The notes under the pieces were generated by a model. That model did no database searches. It had not been told where the DNA came from and saw only the letters and a program-made list of their open reading frames with translations. Of a stretch of DNA of 64,000 bases, positions 59,732 to 64,000 are shown in pieces (the stretch's first letter is position 1; each line of letters begins with the position of its first letter). Source of the DNA: Microbispora sp. H13382. Its GTDB lineage: Bacteria > Actinomycetota > Actinomycetes > Streptosporangiales > Streptosporangiaceae. A program made the translations under genes and the position numbers. The stretch covers positions 29,303 to 93,302 of the forward strand of contig NZ_JABBXA010000028.1 of assembly GCF_014161445.1 (NCBI RefSeq), in the 5' to 3' direction.

Positions 59732-60498
59732 TGGTGGGTTATGTGAAGCAGTACGATCCGGCCACGCAGCGCCTGCTGTCGGCGCTCAGCGAGGCCGGCG
59801 GCGCCAGGGCCGTGCGCCGTCTGGACGCCACCGTCCTGCACCCCTCCGAGGAGTCGCAGCTCCTGTTCGCCAGAGCCCGGGTGTCGAGGCCGGCGTCCGA
59901 GCGGCTCGCCCCCTACCTGGAAGCCGACAACGAGGCGATCATCGAGGCTCTGGGAACGGTCCCGGAACGGCTGCGGCGCCTCTACTCCCAGGTCTTGCTC
60001 GGCGACGTCCGGCACGAGCTGTCCGTCATGCGGCTGCTGGTCGGCTCGCCCGCGACCGTGGACCATGTGTCCGTCTGGCCGGACGACGTCTTCCCGCCCT
60101 CGATCGAGGTGAGCGGGAGACTGCCGGACCCCGCGCGCGGCAGGTACGGCCTGTGCTGGCACCACCTGCCGGACTACCCCGTCTACCGGGAGACGATCGC
60201 CGTACACCACGACCACGGCTCGCTGGAACTGTGCTTCCCGACCCACTACCTGCTGAACGCCCCGACGAGCCTCACCGTCCTGTCGCGGACCGGCACGGCC
60301 GAGCGCACGGTCGCCTACCGCGACCTCGCGGAGGCGTACGAGCGGCAACTGGTGGCCTTCCACCGGTTTGTCACCCAGGACGAACCACCGCTCACCGGGC
60401 TCGACGGGGCGTTGAAGGACATTGTCACTGCGCAGCGGATCATCCGCCGCCACGCCGAGCAGACGGGGCTCCCCGTCGGCGGCGAATGCGTGGAGTAG
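59731..60498 (+). pseudogene. Gfo/Idh/MocA oxidoreductase, C-terminal part (split gene)
   Basis: 255 residues starting at an ATG that shares one base with the upstream stop. MVGYVKQYDPATQRLLSAL is the usual strand after the EKP motif. The rest, with YSQVLLGDVRHELSVMRLLVG, YGLCWHHLPDYPVYRETIAVHHDHGSLELCFPTHYLLNAPT and AYERQLVAFHRFVTQDEPPLTGLDGALKDIVTAQRIIRRH, is an intact substrate-binding and dimerisation domain. The TGATG overlap could allow coupled translation of two complementing chains; otherwise it is a broken gene. Confidence 0.68.
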
Positions 60499-60514
60499 GG
60501 CGAGTGTGGGCGGC

Positions 60515-62422
60515 ATGGCGACCAGGGACAGCGTCCGCTCCTGGCTCCTGGAAGGGCTTCAGCACGAGGACGTGATGCCCGCCGGGCCCCACGTGGTGGA
60601 GGCGCCGCACAGGCGGCACGCTTGGTGGCGGGTCATGTGCCTCACCGGTCTCGACTACTTCTCCACCCTGGGCTACCAGCCGGGGATCGCCGCGCTGGCG
60701 GCGGGTCTGCTGTCGCCCGTCGCGACGTTGTTCCTCGTCGCGCTGACGCTGTTCGGCGCGCTGCCGGTCTACCGGCGGGTCGCGGTGGAGAGTCCGCACG
60801 GCCAGGGCTCGGTCGCGATGCTGGAGCGGCTCGCCCCGAGGTGGTGGGGCAAGCTGTTCGTCCTGGTGCTACTCGGGTTCGCGGCCACCGACTTCGTGAT
60901 CACGATGACGCTGTCGGCGGCCGACGCGACAGCGCACATCCTGGAGAACCCCTTCGCGCCGCGTGCCCTCCAGGGGCACCAGGTCGCCGTGACGATCGGC
61001 CTGCTCGCGCTGCTCGGCGCCGTGTTCCTGCTGGGCTTCAGCGAGGCGATCGGCGTCGCCGTCGTCCTCGTGGGCGTCTACCTGTCACTCAACGTTGTGG
61101 TGGTGACGGCGGCCGTGCTCCATGTCGCCGACCGGCCCGTCCTGGTCGTGGACTGGAAGCAGGCCCTGCTGTCCTCGCACGGCGGGCCGGCGTCGATGGT
61201 GCTGCTGTCCCTGCTCGTCATGCCCAAGCTCGCCCTCGGCCTGTCTGGGTTCGAGACCGGGGTGGCCGTCATGCCGCTGATCAAGGGGGGCCTGGCGGGA
61301 CGGATCAGGGGAGCCAAAAGGCTGCTGACGACGGTGGCCCTGGTCATGAGCGTCTTCCTGATCGCCAGCAGCTTCGTCACGAGCGTGCTGATCCCGCTGC
61401 GGGAGTTCCGGGAGGGCGGCAGGGCCAACGGCCGGGCCCTGGCATACCTGGCTCACGCCTATCTTGGGAACGGGTTCGGCACGCTGTACGACGCGAGCAC
61501 GATCGCGATCCTGTGGTTCGCCGGCGCTTCCGCGATGGCAGGCCTGCTCAACCTGGTTCCCCGTTACCTTCCCCGGTACGGCATGGCCCCCGACTGGACG
61601 CGGGCGGTCCGGCCGCTTGTCCTGGTCTTCACGGCCGTCGCGTTCGCCATCACAGTGATCTTCCGGGCGAGCGTGACGGCGCAGGGCGGGGCGTACGCCA
61701 CCGGAGTCCTCGTGCTGATCCTCTCAGCGGCCGTCGCGGTCACGGTCTCGGTCCACCGGCGTCGCAGGCGCGCGGCGACGGCGGCGTACGCGGCCATCGC
61801 CCTCGTCTTGACGTACACGCTGGTGGCGAACGTGATCGAGCGGCCGGACGGTGTCAAGATCGCGTCGTTCTTCATCGCGGCCATCGTGGTCACCTCGCTG
61901 ATCTCCCGAGCGACCCGGTCCACCGAGCTGCGGGTCACCCGCGTGGTCCTCGACCCCCTGGCGGAGCGGTTCCTCCGCGAAGTGCCCGGCGACGAGGTCC
62001 ACCTGATCGCCAACGAGCCGCAGCGGCGCGACCGGGCGGAGTACGAGGAGAAGCTGCGTGAGCAGTGGCGCAACCACCGGCTGGATCCCGCCACGCCGGT
62101 GCTGTTCGTGGAGGCCACCGTCCCGGACGCGTCGGAGTTCCTGACAGAGCTGCGCGTCCGGGGCGAGGAGCGGTACGGGCACCGGATCCTCCGGCTGGAG
62201 AGCTCCTCGATCCCGAACGCGCTGGCCGCCCTGCTGCTCTACATCCGGAACCGCTTCCGCAAGCTGCCGCACATCTACTTCCACTGGGCCGAGGAGAACC
62301 CCGTCGCCGCGATGCTGCGTTACCTGGTGTTCGGAGTGGGCGACGTCCCGGCGATGACCCGCGAGATCCTGCGGGAGGCCGAGCCGGATCCCGAGCACCG
62401 TCCCCGGGTGCATGTCGGATAG
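60515..62422 (+). CDS. APC-superfamily permease, KUP-like
   Basis: 635 residues with about 12 membrane helices (residues ~40-455) and a soluble C-terminal domain of ~180 residues. Seen: LTGLDYFSTLGYQPGIAALAAG, MLERLAPRWWGKLFVLVLLGFAATDFVITMTLSAADATAHILEN, LALGLSGFETGVAVMPLIKGG and AILWFAGASAMAGLLNLVPRYLP. The layout resembles actinobacterial APC/KUP-like transporters; potassium or amino acids are possible substrates. The tail (ELRVTRVVLDPLAERFLREVPGDEVHLIANEP) looks regulatory. ATG 60515 is chosen because the frame upstream is a shadow of the Gfo/Idh gene. It is the only intact gene in the decayed right part. Confidence 0.85.
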   Translation: MATRDSVRSWLLEGLQHEDVMPAGPHVVEAPHRRHAWWRVMCLTGLDYFSTLGYQPGIAALAAGLLSPVATLFLVALTLFGALPVYRRVAVESPHGQGSVAMLERLAPRWWGKLFVLVLLGFAATDFVITMTLSAADATAHILENPFAPRALQGHQVAVTIGLLALLGAVFLLGFSEAIGVAVVLVGVYLSLNVVVVTAAVLHVADRPVLVVDWKQALLSSHGGPASMVLLSLLVMPKLALGLSGFETGVAVMPLIKGGLAGRIRGAKRLLTTVALVMSVFLIASSFVTSVLIPLREFREGGRANGRALAYLAHAYLGNGFGTLYDASTIAILWFAGASAMAGLLNLVPRYLPRYGMAPDWTRAVRPLVLVFTAVAFAITVIFRASVTAQGGAYATGVLVLILSAAVAVTVSVHRRRRRAATAAYAAIALVLTYTLVANVIERPDGVKIASFFIAAIVVTSLISRATRSTELRVTRVVLDPLAERFLREVPGDEVHLIANEPQRRDRAEYEEKLREQWRNHRLDPATPVLFVEATVPDASEFLTELRVRGEERYGHRILRLESSSIPNALAALLLYIRNRFRKLPHIYFHWAEENPVAAMLRYLVFGVGDVPAMTREILREAEPDPEHRPRVHVG

Positions 62423-62770
62423 GCCGGCAGGCCTCCGCGTTTGCGCCGACTCCTCAACCACTACCGCGGGCTCCCCGACGTCGTCGTCCCGGGACTGCCG
62501 TGCGGCGGCGTGCCGGTGGCGTACGAGGTGGCGACGGGGCTGGGCCACCCGCTCGACGTGTTCCTGGTGCGCAAGCTCGGCACGCCCGGCCGGGAGGAGC
62601 TCCCCATGGGGGCGATCGCCGGCGGCGGAGTGATCGTGCTTGACGAGGACGTCACGCGCGTGCTCGTCATACCGTCCGAGACGATCAGGGAGGTCGCCCA
62701 GCGGGAGGCCCGCGAGCTGGCGAGATGGGAGAGCGTCTACCGGGGAGAACCGCCCACGCCCGAACTATGA
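62412..62770 (+). pseudogene. Phosphoribosyltransferase remnant, frameshifted and C-terminally truncated
   Basis: From 62441 the frame reads LNHYRGLPDVVVPGLPCGGVPVAYEVATGLGHPLDVFLVRKLGTPGREELPMGAIAGGGVIVLDEDV. This is the N-terminal half of stress-locus phosphoribosyltransferases. The expected start (DR.AGR.LA) is seen one frame away at 62412 (MSDRPAGLR), so a frameshift lies near 62440. The protein stops after YRGEPPTPEL, just before the PRPP-binding VDDGLATG motif; full members have about 210-220 residues. The next sequence belongs to an inverted SDR fragment, which suggests a rearrangement at 62770. Confidence 0.72.
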
Positions 62771-62776
62771 GCACGG

Positions 62777-63091
62777 TTACGCCCAATGGGCGACCTCGGC
62801 CCGTAGCGCTTCGGAGAAGCCTTCGAGCGCGAACTTCGTCGCCCCGTAGGCGGAGATTCCCGCGAACGACAATCGTCCTCCCACGCTGCTGACCTGCACG
62901 ATCGCGCCGGACCGTCGTGCCCGCAGGTGGGGAAGGGCGGCGCGGGTCAGCCCGGCGGGGCCGAAGAAGTGGACCTCGAACAGGGCCCGCTGCTCGGCCT
63001 CGCCGGTTTCCTCCACGGCACCGACGTGGCTACGTCCGGCGTTGTTCACGAGGATGTCGATGCGACCATGTCGAGCGATGACCTCGGCCAC
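62777..63091 (-). pseudogene. SDR-family remnant
   Basis: 104 residues covering only the middle of a short-chain dehydrogenase: VIARHGRIDILVNNAGRSHVGAVEE, PHLRARRSGAIVQVSSVGGRLSFAGISAYGATKFALEGFSEALRAEV, with the Ser, Tyr and Lys catalytic residues. The N-terminal TGxxxGIG cofactor segment is not found upstream, and the C-terminal third is cut by a stop after AHWA. Normal length is about 250-280. A decayed gene. Confidence 0.72.
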
Positions 63092-63196
63092 TGCCTCGCC
63101 ATGGCTCGGGTCTCGGGAAGAGCGCTGGCTTCTGCGCGGATCACGCCTGCTTCATGCTGATCTGCTTGAGCACGGGCTGCGGACCTGTCGCAGCAA

Positions 63197-64000
63197 TCAG
63201 TGACCTCGTTCCCGGCCGAGGAAGCACGACAGGAGTCGCCTGAAGTCGTGCGGGTGCTCGAGCGCCGGCACGTGCCCGCATCGGCCGAGCACGTGCAGAC
63301 GGACATCGGCCAGGTGTTCGAGCAGGGGCAGAGCTGCCGTCCCGAGCGGGGTGACTCGGTCCTCGGCGCCGTGGACGAGCAGCACGGGCGCGCGGATCCC
63401 TGCCAGCGTTTGCGCCGAGAGGGTGAGGTCGTCGGCCCAACGTGCCCTAGGTGGAGGGAACAACGACGCGTATGCGGCCGCCCCCGCTTCCATCGCAGCT
63501 GCACGGGCAGCGACGGCCGACTCGGTCACGAGCGCTTGGTCGAAGACGAGGCGACTCAACATGTCTCGTGCCCCGGGCGGGCCGGCGGGGGCGGCCCAGA
63601 CCGCGTCGAGCTCGGCGGACAGCGGCGCCCCGGGGGCGCCCATCGTCGAGACCGCCACGACACGGGTGACCTGCTGGGGACGCGCGGCCGCCAACGCCAG
63701 CGCCACGACACCGCCCATGGAGTGACCCACCACGGCGTAGTGCTCGACACCGAGAGCATCCATCAGGCCCGCGGCCTGCTCCGTCCACAGCCGGAGCCCA
63801 CCCCTGGAGCCCGCCGGGATCGGTGTACGGCCGAACCCCGCCTGGTCAGGAGCCACCAGGTGCCAGGACGTGCCCAGCGCCTGTGCCGTCGTTGCCCAGG
63901 CTCCGGATCCGGTCGTACCGGGTCCGGAGCCGTGCAGCATCAGCACCGCGGGCCCCGTGCCGCTCTCCAGGATGTGGACGGGGGAGCCGTCGACGGTGAC
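63197..64000 (-). CDS. Alpha/beta hydrolase, meta-cleavage hydrolase-like (5' partial)
   Basis: At least 267 residues; the frame is open to the window edge, where VTVDGSPVHILESGTGPAVLMLHGSGPG can be read, so the start lies right of the window and the internal ATG at 63946 is not it. Seen: oxyanion HGSGPG, nucleophile elbow GHSMGG (canonical Ser), Asp/His region LLVHGAEDRVTP and GRCGHVPALEHPHDF. HGSGPG is typical of C-C bond hydrolases of aromatic meta-cleavage, but many esterases share it. Separated from the SDR remnant by about 105 nt without features. Confidence 0.85.
   Translation of the reverse strand, partial: VTVDGSPVHILESGTGPAVLMLHGSGPGTTGSGAWATTAQALGTSWHLVAPDQAGFGRTPIPAGSRGGLRLWTEQAAGLMDALGVEHYAVVGHSMGGVVALALAAARPQQVTRVVAVSTMGAPGAPLSAELDAVWAAPAGPPGARDMLSRLVFDQALVTESAVAARAAAMEAGAAAYASLFPPPRARWADDLTLSAQTLAGIRAPVLLVHGAEDRVTPLGTAALPLLEHLADVRLHVLGRCGHVPALEHPHDFRRLLSCFLGRERGH

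Overview
The window is high-GC DNA with frequent GTG starts, dense 4-nt stop/start overlaps, an F420/FMN luciferase-like oxidoreductase, Tat/lipobox signals and CbpA/CbpM-type chaperones. This points to an actinomycete, most likely Streptosporangiales or a relative; the exact genus cannot be read from the sequence.

Positions 1-46650 hold one very large catabolic and transport supercluster. Its parts are: a truncated flavoprotein and a VOC protein (1-2311); two tandem LIV-type substrate-binding lipoproteins followed by a double alpha/beta-hydrolase fusion (2438-7243); a minus-strand block of SDR, VOC, SnoaL-like, VOC and CurA-like MDR proteins (7375-11571); a divergent GntR/FCD regulator (11701-12420); a tightly coupled 12-gene operon (12541-23077) with MaoC hydratases, F420/FMN oxidoreductase, class III CoA-transferase, MmgE/PrpD, triple RidA, SCP-x-type thiolase with DUF35 partner, acyl-CoA dehydrogenase, CitE-type lyase and cupin; a minus-strand operon (23027-27859) of CoA-transferase, cyclase, second MmgE/PrpD and MFS exporter; an IclR regulator and hydantoinase (28075-30754); the LIV-type permease/ATPase genes with a fused LivM-LivG (30880-34357); a bicupin with a His-rich tail, a membrane protein, an acyl-CoA ligase and a second VOC paralogue (34569-39383); and a complete Dpp/Opp-type ABC importer with a nitrilase-like protein (40164-46650). 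The gene set fits uptake, hydrolysis, CoA activation and beta-oxidation/aldol-type cleavage of an unidentified, probably nitrogen-containing acid. The CoA-transferase, MaoC and CitE trio resembles the itaconate/mesaconate route to pyruvate and acetyl-CoA.

Eight promoter regions in this supercluster carry the same composite element, GAAAC-N3-GTTCC-N7-GGAAC, always in the direction of the gene it precedes. At five of them a -35/-10 pair or a -10-like hexamer lies just upstream, so the element sits over the likely transcription start. This defines a local regulon, probably of the IclR protein at 28457. A second motif with a GTCTGAC core, matching FadR/FCD-type GntR sites, lies at four or five of the same promoters.

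Right after the supercluster, at 46704-46747, lies what looks like the 3' portion of a tRNA-Pro (anticodon loop to acceptor end, no 5' half), followed by an 11-bp-stem terminator. That is the expected scar of an integrative element, so the supercluster may be an island whose right edge is near 46.7 kb. From 46.8 to 49 kb there is only gene debris: DUF2267 fragments with a frameshift and a glycosyltransferase with an internal deletion.

Positions 49021-58862 form a stress locus: YflT-like membrane protein, DnaK, GrpE, CbpA-type DnaJ, CbpM-like modulator, ClpB, thioredoxin 2, an internally deleted thioredoxin-reductase-like protein, a DUF1931 histone-fold protein and a zinc alcohol dehydrogenase. 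It is followed by more decay: a SnoaL remnant with an internal stop, a split Gfo/Idh oxidoreductase, a frameshifted and truncated phosphoribosyltransferase and an SDR remnant, with one intact APC/KUP-like permease between them. An alpha/beta hydrolase on the minus strand runs off the right end.
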